This document shows, one piece after another, positions 20,234 to 34,329 of a DNA stretch of 64,000 nt (positions are counted from its first letter, which is position 1; the number at the start of each line of letters is the position of its first letter). This DNA is from Schistocephalus solidus (Eukaryota; Platyhelminthes; Cestoda; Diphyllobothriidea; Diphyllobothriidae), in the NCBI GenBank assembly GCA_017591395.1, contig WEDG01009039.1, positions 1-64,000 of the forward strand, written 5' to 3'. The notes beneath the pieces are model-generated. The model was not told the origin of the DNA. It made no database searches and worked only from the letters and a program-made list of their open reading frames with translations. The position numbers and the translations under genes are program-made.

Positions 20234-23200
20234 AGAACATGTTAATGACACCGTTTTATTGCCTTGAATATCGTTTACATTGAAATCAGTTGTCTTCTCA
20301 ACTATTCGCACTTCCTTCACGACTGTCTTTTCGAACCCGGCTGCTAATTGTCGCAATGAGCAGAGGGGTTAGAGGGAATGTTATGTTGTGATTTTATTTC
20401 TCACTTGATGGGTGTACAATGCTGCGACAGCATGATCATGCCAATGCCGGAGCATTTGCCATATTCCATGACACGCTGCATATAAGTCTGTTGATCGGGT
20501 CTTGGAAATTCCTAGCACCACGAATTTTCCTTGCGAAAAAAGAAAACGGTGGTGTATAAGTATTGGGTAATGGTAACTTTCAGTGACGCATTCTTAAAGT
20601 ATATCCTGTGTGGCTGACACTGAGTCAATCAAGCCTACCATTCCCTGTTATTTTTAGTTAACAGTCACGTCAATACGTACAGCATTGAAAATTCACAGAC
20701 ACTCCTTCGTGAATAATTTTATTCCTCGCATAATTTGTTTGCACCTTGAGTCTTTCCAAACACCCGGCAGTTCTTGATCATCCAAGTGACAAGAGATAGT
20801 CTTCCATATCCACACTGTGAAGATGGAAAAATAAGATTGGACCAGTCTCATAAAATTCCTGGTTGTGTATAGCCCTCTACCACACTGCAGTCATTAAAAA
20901 GGAAATCTTAAAAGAATGTGCTTACTCTTTGGCTCTAAATATGTGCTGTGGCTTACAACCCTTTATTTTTCATAACGTTTACAAGGTACAGGGTCGCCAT
21001 CATTTTTCGTGTTTAAGTATCATTCAAATGTCCCTACGGAGCGCCCTGTTGTGGGCATGTCGAAACTTGATACAGGAAGTAGTTCTTCTTGGTTATTAAG
21101 AAATTCGCGTACCCACGTACTCTCCGGAATATCTCCCGTTTTCAGCGGTATTCGTTTTGTTAGTCAGGCTGGAAACAGTTTTCGAAACAGCGAACTTTTC
21201 GCTGAAAGTTTCGTTCGTCTCTTGAAGTCGTTAGCTGAAGAGAAAGAAAAACGTTTATAGGTCTCTTCTTTAGTCGAATGTTACAAATTAAACATAGAGA
21301 AGAATATTTAGGCATTCTGTTTCAATAGGGCTAATATTTATTAAATATATGTCCGTTTAAAATAATTAAGAGAACGTTACCTTGTTCGTGTTTGCTGGAA
21401 CAGTGCTGTTGATGGTAATTGGCGGTAAGTTGATTGGTTTTAGATTTGTATCCCGTTGCCATTCCACCGGTTTGTGCTCGACGAACCAGTTGTAAGTGCC
21501 AACACTAAAAATTTATGTGCGTTAGCCCTCCTTCACCTGTTTCATTGGGTCATGCCAGCAATGGGCTGACAATTGAAAACAATTTTTTTAAGTTCTCGCC
21601 CCTGTGTGTCAAACTTTTCCACCATATCAACAGGGCATAACGTAAACGACAGTGGAGTTGGATAGAAACACACAAAATGTTTTATTCTGATGCTTTGATT
21701 CCTGGTTGTAGCCTGTCGCTTATTAATTCGCCAGCATTGCTCGCCTAGATCAGTATCACATTAATATTAATAAAGGTTCCTGTTTATTGTATCAGTGAAT
21801 AAATTGAAATTATTTACTCGTAATCTAACTCTAGAAGGTGACTGAGAACTGAAAATTGCACTGCTGAACTGTGGAATTTGTGACTAGCTGGGAAAATGAA
21901 CGGTCATTTCTTTGTTTCATTGCCTACAGCATTGAGAATTATGCTTTCGACCTTTCAATTTAGAACCCCTGTATAAGGCTACATACCTTGCTGAAAATTT
22001 CTTCAACCTCACGAAAACAGCAGCGATTAAATTATCCCCCAATAGTCGGCAATACATTTAGCTACATGACTAGGTGTTCTTTGAAATGCGTAGTCTATTC
22101 CAATTGCAGAGATACTAACCTCGGCGCGTCTTTCCCGGTAAGGACAACTCCCATTTCTCTTGGGCACGAGGAACCGAAGGGTTTGTAACTGGGCTTTGGA
22201 GGCTGAAATTCTGTCGTTATGGGTTGATAGGCCGTGGGTCCAGGCACGCCGTTCTTCGGAGAAACAGTTTGAGTAATAAAATAAAAATGATCTGTACATT
22301 ACGTCTGATAGAATGCAGACAATTATACAAAAAACTTCGTTCTTCGAGTTTTTAAGCACTGACTTCAACCATAAGTATCGCTCGCGGTTGAATGAAACGT
22401 CTGGCGCTTCCAGATTTTCATAATTATGAATGATTACTACTGCATATCTCTCAACGCATCCCTATCCCTATATAAGCGTCTACGGCTAGGTGTTTCGAAC
22501 TAGCAAAAAAGCGTCTTAACCTCAACCAATTTGGCATCTTATACACTTATTCAAGAAAATCTGAAAGAGGGAAGAGTTAGGAACATCTTGCAATCTCAAA
22601 TTCAGATCTTTGTTATTAGTTCATTTTTTTATAAAAGATAATTGTGAAGCAGCTGAAACGGATCCTGGAAAGTGAAAGTCGCCGAGAGAGGTCAGGTTCC
22701 TCCATTTCCACATCACACAGAGGCCTAGCTTTAGTGTCGTTTCTCAGCTACGACTCAAGGATTACCATGTTGCGATGTGAATGCCAAAGTCAGTGGGTGG
22801 CCACAAGAAGTTTATCTTCGGCATGCTACCCGTACGGAGCAGGAAATAAAAGATCCGAGATGTGCTCAATGCCCACTTTGAGGAGTTTGGTTCGTGTTTT
22901 CTATCCCTCGTCCTAACGCGTCCGCCAAAAAATAATACGTTCAGATGGATTAAATTCCTGTAATTTTGGCATCAGTAAAGTTCAACATACAGCTATGCAA
23001 TTTGAGGCTGCCAAGGGGGTTACGGTTGTTCAATCCTTGGAGGCAGAATTGAGTGTGCTGTGGCATACCTTTGATGAAGTCGTCTGTTCAAAACAATGAT
23101 TTCCTGGCCGGAATTGAAATAGGTTCATGCCCGTAGAAAAAGTAACACAGCACTATTATTTAATGCTTGTAGTTGTGTCTGAACTCAGCCGATTCATGGC

Positions 23201-26200
23201 TAATTATATCACAAGGGGACAAAAAGATTAGCACATTGAACATAAAACGAGCGGATGTTCAGGTTGCTAGGAAGAAGGGTATGTCAATTTACGTCGCAGT
23301 GCCCAACGCCTGAGCAAAATGTGAGAATTATCAACGATATTGTTCTGATGGGCACTAGAGAGATTGCCTTATGCGTACTTTGAACAAATGTTTTTCTGTG
23401 TATGAATCTGTCTTACCTGAACATTATGCTTATGGCTCTGTTTAACATTACATAGGAAACAGCAGCATGAACTGTCTGATTCTGTACTTTGATGCCTCAC
23501 GGTATCCCTGAACTTTATGCATAACGAGTCTCCTTCTTTTGGGCTGATACTGATTTTAATCGAAAAGTGATTTGGTAATCCAATATATGTTTTCTTTGGT
23601 TATTATCATCATAAAATATTATTGCGAAATGCAAGGTTAGAAGATGAAAATAAAATCTGTGTCGCTTCCCGAATTCAACAACTTGCATAGACATTTAATT
23701 TTCCTAGAACGTACATTTTTGGGCGGCGGCAAAAATTGTGCAGTTCTCGCGCCAAGTGTATAGCCCTTTGGACTGCAGATTTTGGTCTCCATGTTGTATA
23801 TCATAGAGTTAAACTACAATAAATCTTAGTATTTGCAAAGAAAAGCTTTCATCAACTTACATCCAGGTTATATGTACCTGGAGCCAAATGAGGGAAGTCC
23901 CTACATACTGGATGTGCGATGCCAAAGCGACTAGAAGATGAATATTCTGGTAGCATGCGTCTTTTTCCTGCTGAACCAAAGGTAAACAGACTCTTTTTCT
24001 TTGAAAGGATAACTAAAGTTTAAGAGAATGTGTTATTATAAGCTCTGTTGCAAAAAATAAAGACCATCTCTTAAGCAACACAACATGAATGGCAATTTAA
24101 ATTGACTATGGTGGTCAAAGTGCTCAAGTCCTGTAGTTTCTTTCCAACGTGTCGTGATATGTTATCAGGCAGATGAACATTTATTAGTTAACTTATCTAT
24201 TTGTGACTTATTTAAGAGAAAAAGTATTTATGAGGTCAATATATATCTGTTTCATTACATGTAACAGATTATCGCTTTAAGCTGAAAGGATTGGTAAAGA
24301 GGGGAGGGAAGACCCTATATTCAGATAGTTTAAATACGTGATAACCGCAGCATACTATTCAGAAAGACTGTAAGACATTAAAGATTGCGATTTTCAAAAA
24401 AATAACCAATTATTCTAAGTAAATGCGTAAACGTTTCGGCATTATATAAAATCACCCACGTAGTTAAGGTAATGGAAAAGATATTTTGCCTTTTCATCGA
24501 CTTTAGGCAGTTATGCCTCTCAGGCTAAATTTATACTTTGCCCAATTTAATTCACACCCAGATGAAATTCTATGATATCGAAGACTGACCACAGTGACAG
24601 ATTACTTGGTAAGTCAATTCCGCAATTGCATTTCTTTAACAAGTTAGATCACTATTGCCCCAGATGCATTCTTCGTCTGTCGCATCATGAATCAACGACT
24701 CACTTAACGATTTGCCAAGTCTTCCTCTAGTGGAGTCCGAACCATATACTTTTCCCGTATAAAAGTCAGCTGATATTCTATGAAATATAATGTGAAGAGC
24801 ATGAAGATCACAATCAATTGACAATGAAATAAACGGACCTCAGAAATAGGGAAATTAAGTGACTTAGCTATCTATTCTAAACATGATTAAGTCTTGGCAG
24901 CAGCTCTGGTGCAAAAACTGACCAAGGAAAGACTATGGAACAGCATTAGAAGACCAGCCACACTATCCTACCATTATACGAAGTAAAGTCTCACCATGGT
25001 CAGCGCCACCAGCAATTACTAGAAAGAAAACGTCAAATTATCTCCTTTTTTACATGACGACCGCAGTGTACTAAGGGTAATTTCACAAAGACACTTTTAA
25101 AACAGATCAGTGTAATAAGGTTAAGTACTAAATTTTAACACATAAAAATGATAACGATTATACTCAATTTTACATGGGTTACCGGATAACGTGAGCTGCA
25201 ATTTACAATAATTAGGAATAAGCAAGTAGAAAAGTGTATTGTAAACCTTGCTAGAACATGAACACATTCTAGAGCAGAGCCGAACTTAGTTTGACGAAAC
25301 CATGAGCCTTTCCGAGAATTTATGTCTTTTATATTAAGAAAAACTTATAAATAATACGGCACGCGTCTATAGTAAAAATGGATACCAGATAGAGTTGTAT
25401 CTTGATCCGCGCAGTTTACCATATGGTAACTAGATTGTACAAAGAGCTTCCTATTAACATATTGGTAAAACTTTGGTTGAATTGAAATATCTGGGCATTT
25501 ACTGGCACTCCAGTCGTTATCATTTGCCAGTTAATTTTACATGTGTTGCAGCTGCACTTTATGGTGCAATTGACGACAAACAAGGTAAAGAAGAACTATG
25601 AAAACTAATGATTCCAGTGAATAAAATGAAGGGTATTACAGATATGTGGATAAAAATTTACTGCACTTAACCAAGTATTTATCCAAGATATCTGATCCCT
25701 CATCATCGTTTTCCATTTTAAATAATTTGCTTGAGCTACCACCGCGACACAGTGGTACTAGTTTAGTTCAAGGCCGCAAAGTAGTTATTTCAAAGCATAT
25801 ATAGTGTTTATTTGAAAATCAACGACTGAAAAATAGAAATAACCAAGGCATAAGGAACTTCTAAATAAATTTTTTCTTCAGTTTTCTGAAATGTTATACA
25901 CGTATGCTGAATACTCAGTCAGACTATCATACAGAAAATTGCTCCAATAAAAGCAGATTAATGGCAAAACAAATGGCTTTGCAAAGACGACAGATTGCAG
26001 AAACGAAGACCTTTTCCTGCTCACCGTCGTCCGAAGTTACCATGTAGTCTATATTTAGGACTCTTGTCTATTCTGTCTCCTTGAACTCTGGACAACGATC
26101 GACGTAGCATTTGGCGACATGACCTTAATCAGATTTGGGAATATTTACCCGACGCCGACTAGCAGTCAAGATTTGTGAAACACGCCAACGAAATGTAGAA

Positions 26201-29200
26201 TTTGATCAAGTATTTCCTTCTGCACTTCATCAAAAACTCATACAGACTGTCGTTTATAAAGCATGGCAGTTGCAATCTTGCAATATAAAGCGAGTAATTT
26301 ATGGAAAACGCATCTTGAATCGAACTTATTGCCTTCCCAGTCAACACCTGGTTGTAACTACTGGGTATGACATGGAAGGTCTAGGTGACCGTGTTGCAGT
26401 CTTGTCATCCTTCCGAAGCTTGCGACAATATTTTTTATCGATATGCTTCCATTTCATGCCTGTTAAGCCTTGTTGCTTTAAGAGACGCCGTTACGACAAG
26501 AGACACGTCATTGGATATCATCGAGTCTATTAGCCGAACATCACTTTCAGTTTAGTTAATTGATTGAAAATTCTGCTAAATTGTTTTTATTTAGTTTTTT
26601 TTAATTTTTGATGGGTTTTACTTATGAACAGTAAGTTTTTCAGATTTCGCCAAAACAATATACACAAGCGGATGATAGATGGGAAGATGGCAGACTATTT
26701 TGCTTTTAAAGAAACTTCCGTTCAACTGACTTGTTCTTCGGTCATTTAATCACCGGAATTGGAAATTTCAGAACTAAGCACGATGGTGAATGTTACCTGG
26801 TTTTACAGTGTAAGTAGCGAAGCATGGCTCCACCTAAATCCAGCGGGATTTTCTGCAAGAGAAAAACCCGCTATCAACAGATGGTACTCAGGTGTATGCA
26901 GTAAGGATGCTGGAAAGTGACTGGACACTGCCAAATGATCAACAAGCGGCTTAAAAAGCGCAGGTTACAGGAAAATAATTAACATTGACCCGAGTGACCT
27001 GAAAAGGTGCATGAGGAGCAAGAACTTGTCCCATACTGCATATGTCTTTTATTTTCTTTTAAGACTTGTTCACAGATTGAAGTTGGAAGAAAACGATTAT
27101 GACCGGCTGGATGGGGCGGGGCAGCTAGCTTGTTTGCTAGTGATACCCACGCCAGTTCAAACATCGTATTCAACGATTTCCACTGTATGCTCCACAGAAG
27201 AATGGTGCAGGGATGGTGACTTGCGCGTGGATTTGTTTTAAGTGATATTAGCCTTGCGTTGCAGCTACCACACTCTCTCGTCCCCCACATTAGCCCAGGT
27301 TCATGACAGCGTCAAGAAGACATGAAGCGGGAGCAAACTCAGGTGGCTGTAGTGGCTGGAGCCACCCCTGCGCGTGGCACACCTTCCGTGTTCGACAATT
27401 GTTATGGAGCGCAACCCGAATAAAGTCTGCCATGCCTTGGTGTGAATCATGTATTGGTCCAACGCATCTTCCACGTGGCCTGCTTAGGGGCATGCTTATC
27501 TCAGATATTTCTTGACAGAAAACAAACCACACTAGTCTACACATATTCTCATCTCCGTCTGTACGCTGAGCAAACATACACCATCAACCTCATTGCAGAA
27601 CCATCTGTTTTTTATTTACTATTTAATACTATCTATGGAAACGTTGGTACATGCTTCTGTGTAAACGGTTACCAAACTTATGTTGAAAACAGGTACACAA
27701 GTATATGGTTAAGGGGAAAGATCCTTTTATGGACATGAATGTTACGTTAACGTTTTTAGATTTACAGCGGTAAAGATCTCCACAACAGTCTATTAGGAAA
27801 TGATGGACTACCTTTTAGGACAATTATATGCCCACGAGACCAATATGCATCAAGTGCAGGCAAAACCGGCGTATCTTTTTGTACATTTGAGAAGAACACT
27901 ATAACTCCCCGTGTCATGCCCTCTCCCCATATTAACCAGTGTGCACTGCCGAATCCTATGAAAAATTAATTAATCGGCTAGGTACGGAGAACGATTTCAC
28001 AGTCAAGGTGACATGTTTATATTTATTTGACTGTTTTCAAAACAAATAAATGACCATAGTATGTGGGTAAATAGGGAACGCCTTCATTAGAAACCTTCTA
28101 ACTGTCTTAATAGATCCTCTGCTTGGCCATAACTTTGACTGGGTGGATATATCTAAAGAACAGTGATATTTTTGTTGATGGGCTATCGTTTTCTTACCTC
28201 AAGTGTAGATCTAATTTCAGTTTAATAGAACTCAGAGATTAATTTGACGGAAATTCCCGTTTCAGTAGCTGTGATATTTAAATATTTTCACGAACGTAGA
28301 CCATTTGGTTCCATGGGTCAAAGGAGCGGTATTGAGTGCAATCAAAACGCAATAGTAAAATTCAGAATGTGCAAAAGTTTTCTTTCAACAGTCATTCACG
28401 TGTATTCGGATACTGTGAGTCCTATGGATGCCTTTGTTAATCTTAAATTAGCCTAATTGAAGGAAACGTTAATTGAACTTATGAAACTGTCCCTCATTCA
28501 CCGGATGTTTTTTATACAATGTATTCTGTTATTGCTAGTGCAATATGCATTTCATAGCATTTATTATAAACTTCTTATTTTATTTATATTATGTAATTCT
28601 AACTTATGTTATCTACCTCGCAGTAACCACAAGTGCCCATGACAAGGTAGCCGTGTTTTGGTTGCGAACATAGTGTAATTTTCTATGTCTGATACCTGCG
28701 GGGTTGTACTGTTCTTCCTCAAGTATTTTGACTTGAAAATACTCAATGCAGCGTACTTGTTAAAATACGTCAGCCCATTTTGCTACACAACGCTATATAG
28801 CATGTGCATATTTGCGTTTCTGCCTGCGCTCTCGCGTGCGATAATTATCACAGGTTGAAATTATTTAATGCATGAGCGTTCAATATGACTCCTTTAAAGG
28901 ATTGAAAATAGTTCGCAGTTCACAATGAATGCATTGGTGTCTATGAAACTGAGGCCTTTATGGTTGTGGGAGAATGAAAGCAAAGAAGCACCTACGCGCA
29001 AGTTTTTCTGGTATTGTGAACAAAAGGGGCAGTCGCGTGAAATTGCAATCCTTCGCCGCTCAAGCAAGTCACATCTGCCCATAACGTATACCCATATGCC
29101 CATATCACATGCAAAAACCAATATCTAGGCCACTGTTTCATACGCATTCATTTCAATACATGCAATTTTAGACGAACAAAGAACGTCTCAGATTTCGACA

Positions 29201-29639
29201 GATACGAACTCAACATAAAATTAATGACTAAATAAGTAAATATTTTTATTAGGTGTGCATAATGGTACCTTCATAGGAAAAAAATAAAAATATATTTTCA
29301 AGTGACTGTTAGGAAAAGTTAAACATTAGGAGAAAATACTTTCGCTCCTGGGTGAAAAACATACGCGTTAGGTAGGACCGACAAGCTGATGAGAGCGTTT
29401 GAGCGTTCAAAACGCTCCTCATCGTGGGATAAATCATGTTACGACAGAGGCTTCTTTTCAGCACCGCAGGTGGGATCCATTTACGTTTAGACTGGCTATA
29501 AGCATAACAGTCAAGGATGCTAAAATGGGCACACGTTCGCAGGCATCATCCATACGTTAAGAGTTGAAAGAGGAAAGGACCGTAGGGATCGTGAAGGTCA
29601 TGTTAGAATTGCAAGAGAAGCGACCACGATACTCTCGTT
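20234..29639. other. Long intergenic region, no supported gene
   Basis: 9.4 kb of mostly AT-rich DNA. The longest frame is 132 codons (26,135-26,533, +), unrecognised and within chance expectation. A GC-richer patch at 26,990-27,580 is open on both strands and may be an unidentified repeat. No LINE block, RNA gene or splice-bounded exon could be supported. Confidence 0.45.
29388..29423. repeat. Hairpin with nested inverted repeat
   Basis: Arms GATGAGAGCGTTT (29,388-29,400) and AAACGCTCCTCATC (29,410-29,423) pair over 13 bp with one bulge. A second, competing 7-bp hairpin GAGCGTT/AACGCTC lies inside (29,401-29,417). Confidence 0.7.
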
Positions 29640-31565
29640 GCTTATTTTATAGACCGCCAACAAAGGAGCCCAAAAGGATCGTCAACAGTCTAAGTAGGGT
29701 CGACACAGCGACACTGCTCCACGAGGTCATATAAAGCAGCACGATAGTTTGCTTCTGAGCGTAGTCTGAGAGGATAATGGGAGCTCCGATAATTTTGTAA
29801 GAAGAAGTCAACATAATGCGCTCAGGGGTGGTAGTTGGCATAGGAATTAATGATGAATATGAGGCCTGCAGAGATCCGTATTCAAATGATAATTCTGATG
29901 ATGGTTATTAGCATTCGAAAGAGAGGTGCTTTAAAACGAGCGCGCAATATGACATAATTGTTTGGAGATCATTTTATGGAGGCATGTATTTTGAAGAAAT
30001 CATCGTTCGTGGGGGGGGGAACGAAGCATGGAAGACATATTTTTGAGATGGTATTCTACATTCCCGATGGTCAATTCTCGGAGTCATTGAGAAAGCTGCA
30101 CTGTAAAGAAGAGGAAAATAAAAATTAAATTGAATCAGTGTTCGGATAAATGTGCAATATTCGCTTAAAAGTAGACAGGTTATTTGATAACCTTATTCTG
30201 AAGAAAGTAATACCTGGAAGCAAGTAACATATAGGGTTTATATGTGGAGGACATAGGAGGCGGTATAATCAGTGAAGAATTACGTAGGTTGTACAGACGA
30301 CGAACGGGCGTAAGGGCTGGAATTCTGGGAATATTTTAACTAGTATTAAGGTGATAAACGAGGCAGAAGCCAGCTTCCAGTCTCCGAACCCACATAAAGT
30401 TTATGTTAGTTAGCTGGCACCTATTCAATTACGAGGCGGCTGAAAGGGTCGTATGTAAGAGTATCCGAGTAAAATATATTTGGACCTTTTCAATTTTGAG
30501 AATGGCTGTACGCAGTCATTAAACCAAAAAATGGACAGCAATGTTCAAGAATTGGAAGGGCAAACATTTTATGTAGTCTTAATTTAATTTCAGGAAGATA
30601 TAAATTATAAGAGATAAAGCTCCAACTCTGAGCAGCTTTGGCCGATATTCTATCGGCATGAGGCGACAGATCTAAATTATTCGTGTAGCTTAAACCTAAG
30701 TCTTTGATAATGGAACATTCATTCATAGGGTTGCCTTGAAAAATAACTGGATGTTGTAGTCGGTCAAGCCCGAAGCAATTGTAATGACACTTTGAAGGTC
30801 AGAATTTTATTTGCCACGTTGAGCTCCACGCGAAAAGAGCAAGCAAGTCTGCATGGATTTCTTCTAAGCATTGTTGGGAACAAGATATAGAGAAGGAAAG
30901 TACGCATTTAAGATCGTTTGGATAAATAAACGACTGAGAGTTTTTAACTGCTGATGAAATATAATAAATGTAAAGCGAAAAAAGAGGACTTAGTATGGTG
31001 CCTTGAAGGACACCGCTTATAATAGGGGTTTCAGCTGAAAATGAGAACCCCCTTAGACCTTTTGTTCAAGATTACTGAGATAGCACGAAATGAAACCGTT
31101 AAGGAGACTACGAAGTCATTAAGCTTCTAAATTAACAATAAGTCTCCTATGAGGCGATTTATCGAAGGCCTTACTAAGATCAAAATAGATAAAGACCACA
31201 GAAAAATGATCATTACGAAGAGATTTTTAAAGATTAAGAAAAGACAGGTGACAGGTTTCACAAAAGCAACCGGGAAGGATGCCATGTTGGAAATAGCTAA
31301 GAAGTTGATTGGTTATAGAATAATCTGTAATTTGTACGTCAATTAGTTGCTCAAAGAGCTTATCAAGAGAAGGTGTTTTATGAACACCACGATAATTGGG
31401 AACATCCGAGCGTAAGCCAGATTTATAAACTGAAAAAATAATAGAGGTTTTCTGATAACCAAGAAAAAACCATTCTCGAGAAAAACTGAGAAACGTTTGC
31501 TCAGCAAAGCGGGAAAATTCACTTAGCTGTTTAATAAGGGATTTGGGCAGTTTAGAATTTATAGT
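29640..31565 (-). mobile_element. LINE L (family 3), RT and 3' part
   Basis: Reverse-strand LINE with RT blocks visible in sense order from 31,565 downward: SVYKSGLRSDVPNYRGVHKT (RT blocks 1-2), VFIYFDLSKAFDKSPHRRL (first catalytic Asp), then IIKDLGLSYTNNLDLSPHAD (post-RT, 30,640-30,720) and KLRLHKMFALPILEHCC. The 3' UTR from about 30,250 down resembles that of elements H and I (GACCATCGGGAAT, ATTTATC...ACTGATTC). The 3' limit near 29,640 is approximate. Its 5' side is cut at 31,565 by the 3' end of element M. Multiple stops. Confidence 0.75.
30490..30726 (-). pseudogene. LINE L post-RT fragment
   Basis: A 78-codon frame with KDLGLSYTNNLDLSPHADRI, LPEIKLRLHKMFALPILEHC and FGLMTAYS. It matches 51,656-51,973 of element H block for block. 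It is a remnant of ORF2 downstream of RT. Confidence 0.8.
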
Positions 31566-32560
31566 TGGTTAGCACAGCAAGGCACTGTCTAAACCAACAT
31601 TAGTAACGAAATAAAATTATGACAATGTGTGCAGATAAAATGTATAAATGCTAAATAATGTAGACAGTACTTATCCTGCTAGGGCAACAGTTGGCGATGT
31701 TTCGAAATTCATGGTGAACTAGAAAAATAGGCAGTAAAAAAACTCCTACCTTAAAAATGGAGGCAGAGTTTAATAGGCCTTTATTTTCGAATAGAAGGTA
31801 GGATAAAAAATAGCCTAGGAAAATGAGGTCAGGTGGTAGAGTAGCCTTATATTGCAGTAGCATTTCAGAATGAGATAATAAAAATGGCGAATTGATGCGT
31901 TCTTGATCACTTAGGCATATGAAACAAAATCTCTTGAAAATGCGTCACTGAACTTGAGGCCTCAGCATCTTAGGATCCAGAATTGAATTCTGATGATGGT
32001 ATGTATCCAACTAAACGTCAGCATTTTAGACTGTTGACCACCGAATATGAACATCCGAAATGACTTTATCGTTTGGATGGCTGTTGATCTAAAGAGACAT
32101 AATGGTTCATGGGGGACTCGATGTAGAGAAAATCTAGTTTCAAGAGGGTCACTTAAATTCCCGATGGTCCTTTCTCCGAGTCATGGGGAACACTCCTGGG
32201 AAAAGATGAGGAAAAGAAAAGGTTAATAGAATCAGTGATAAGATAAATGTGCAGTCTTCGTTTGAAAACAGATAGACTTTTTTACGACATAATTTCAATT
32301 TTCAAGTGATTCAAAAGAAAGCTATACCTAGAAGCAAAGAATAAGGAGCTTAGGCATTTAGGGATCGCAACCCGGTAAATGCCAAATTGGATAACAGTTA
32401 TATCAGGAAAACTGTAACATTGCTTCTTACAAAGTTAGTCCCGACTTCAGACTCAACTTATGTTAGCCATTCCAGCAGATCTAAATAGCCTTTTGTTGAG
32501 AGCGAAAAAAAACAACGCGTGGCAAGATAGAATTAGGAAATGCCATAGCAGGAGTATAAA
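31566..32560 (-). mobile_element. LINE M (family 3), 3' part
   Basis: Reverse strand. The 3' end (AAGGCACTGTCTAAACCAAC, 31,576 onward) is nearly identical to the 3' end of H at 50,773. Both continue through GACAATGTGTGCAG, GGCGATGTTT, AATGGAGGCAGAGTT and CCGATGGTCCTTTCTCCGAG. A decayed post-RT region lies at about 32,300-32,560. The RT core is absent. It sits directly against the RT of element L in the same orientation. Confidence 0.72.
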
Positions 32561-32639
32561 ATAAAAACAACATTCATGAATTTTTTATAACATTCAGAGG
32601 AAAATATGGTTGGCGGTATATCGAAGAACGCCCTAGACC

Positions 32640-33010
32640 AAGAGAATTGCGTAGTTATCCAGGGTTTACCTGAATGAATTACTCCTACCCCGAAGGAAAG
32701 GATTTCCACTGGCTTTTCTGTTTCAGCACCTGCTGAACGATATACTTCATTCGGAAGAGACAGTAACTGTTTGCGCCGCCTTCTGGTTAGGAAAAAAAAT
32801 TGTGAACAGTCAGGAACTGTGAGACGTCAACCTATCAAAATTGTCTTGGACAGCAAGCAAGAGGCTTAGCTGCTTCTTTCTAGGAAGTACAACCTCCGAA
32901 TCTCTCATAAGTATAATTTTCAGCCAGACTTCTCTCCAGTTGAACGTCTGAAATGCCATTAATTAGTGATAGAATTGAAGAGGAGACTTGCAGCTGGAGA
33001 GAACAGCCTC
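32640..33010 (+). pseudogene. LINE E ORF1 remnant
   Basis: Translation across frames gives CVVIQGLPE, TPKERI, QPIKIVLDSKQEA, LLLSRKYNLR, FQPDFSPVERLK and LVIELKRRLAAGEN. These are the same blocks, in the same order, as the ORF1 of C (VVQGVSEATGETPKER, PLKVVLRSKQQVDLLLSRKS) and N (FFQPDYSPTDRMK). Stops are present. Confidence 0.7.
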
Positions 33011-33149
33011 GGTTTTTTCCAAGGACGCATGATTTTTAGAAAAGTGACATTGCTCTGGAACCACCAATGCTCATTTATGTAGCTGCAAAGTAATATTGAC
33101 AAACTCGAGATAAACTGAATTTGGCTCTGCCGAGTGTTGCCAACTTTAA

Positions 33150-33760
33150 TTTCTGTATACGTACGCCCATTGTCTGTTTTCGAAGCTCGATGTACTGAGA
33201 ATATAGGTAGCCGTTCTGTCTCCTGATATTATAGCAATCACAGAAACATGGCTGTCACAGAACATCAGCGATTACAAAGTAGCATTATCCGGGTACCAGT
33301 TGTTCAGGAGCAACCGCACCCACCGCCAGGTGGTGGAATTGCGCTGTATGTTAAAAGCAATTTCACAGTGTGTGAAAAGACAGAGAAAATTATTAATGGT
33401 ATCGAGGCTATTTGACTGAATACAAAGACACGGGGATCACAGTCCCTTTAAGCAATGACTCTCTATTGACCACCGGGGACGGACACTGACGCTGATCCTT
33501 GCTTACTGGAGAACATGAAGGAGATTGGTAGTCGACATGATGTTATTCTCATGGGTAACTACAATGCACCCAGCATTCTATGGAAGGATCTGCCGGTGCA
33601 GTGCTCAAAGTGTGCCTTCAATCACCATCTGCTAAAGAAAACACTTGAAGCTCTTCTCACACAACGTGTATTTGTTCCAAAGAGAGCGCGTGGAGGACAG
33701 CAGGCTAGTTGTTTAAATCTCGTCGTCACTACAGATCTTGACAGTTAAGGCGAGGTATGC
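33150..33760 (+). pseudogene. LINE E endonuclease remnant
   Basis: APE-type EN pieces: IIAITETWLSQNISD, GGGIALYVKSNF, and in the 33,515-33,748 frame VILMGNYNAPSILW (the usual GDFNAP with Asp to Asn and Phe to Tyr) and GGQQASCLNLVVTTDLD. The catalytic D in the GDFN block is lost, so the EN would be inactive even without the frameshifts. Confidence 0.78.
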
Positions 33761-34329
33761 TGTCTTCCTCCGCTTAATCAAAGATATCATACAGTACTTT
33801 CATGGGAGTACGGTTAAAATCCTATACCATCTGCAATATTTCAAACCAGGTTCAATCTATGGCGAAGATACCTTTAAAAAATAAAATCCGATGTATCACA
33901 AACAGAATGGGATCTTCTCTTCTCCGGGAACGTCACTGAGAACTGGCATTTATTAAAGGAGTGGTTGTTGAATCTAATGGAATGCCAAACTCCGTCATCA
34001 AACTTAGGATTTGTAACAGACCGCAGTTGCTTTTAAGGGATCTGAAATAAGAGCTTAACAGTAAAGGAAGGCTTTAAAAGGAATGTTGCCGATCCAATGA
34101 AAATTTAGCCTTTTAAGCATACAAAATTCTAAGGAACAACGTTAAAAGCATGATCTTCAAATGACGACCGGAATTCGATACGGATTTGCTCCAGCGAGCA
34201 GTTCACAAATCCAGAATTTTTTTACAGCTATTTACAAAAAGCACACGTAATAGAAACATGATTCTTGTTTTAAGCGACGATTACGGTTTCGAGTTATCAG
34301 AAATTAAATACAGAGCGGAATAATTTTCG

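Noticed and set aside
22644..22916. Small gene at 22.6 kb
   Set aside because: No recognisable motif and no flanking exon.
26135..26533. 132-codon forward frame as a gene
   Set aside because: No domain, no splice context and no homologue recognised; its length is within chance for 64 kb in six frames.
29381..29430. Hammerhead-ribozyme-like CTGATGAG followed by a stem
   Set aside because: The GAAA part of the core is absent, and the sequence is explained as a simple hairpin.
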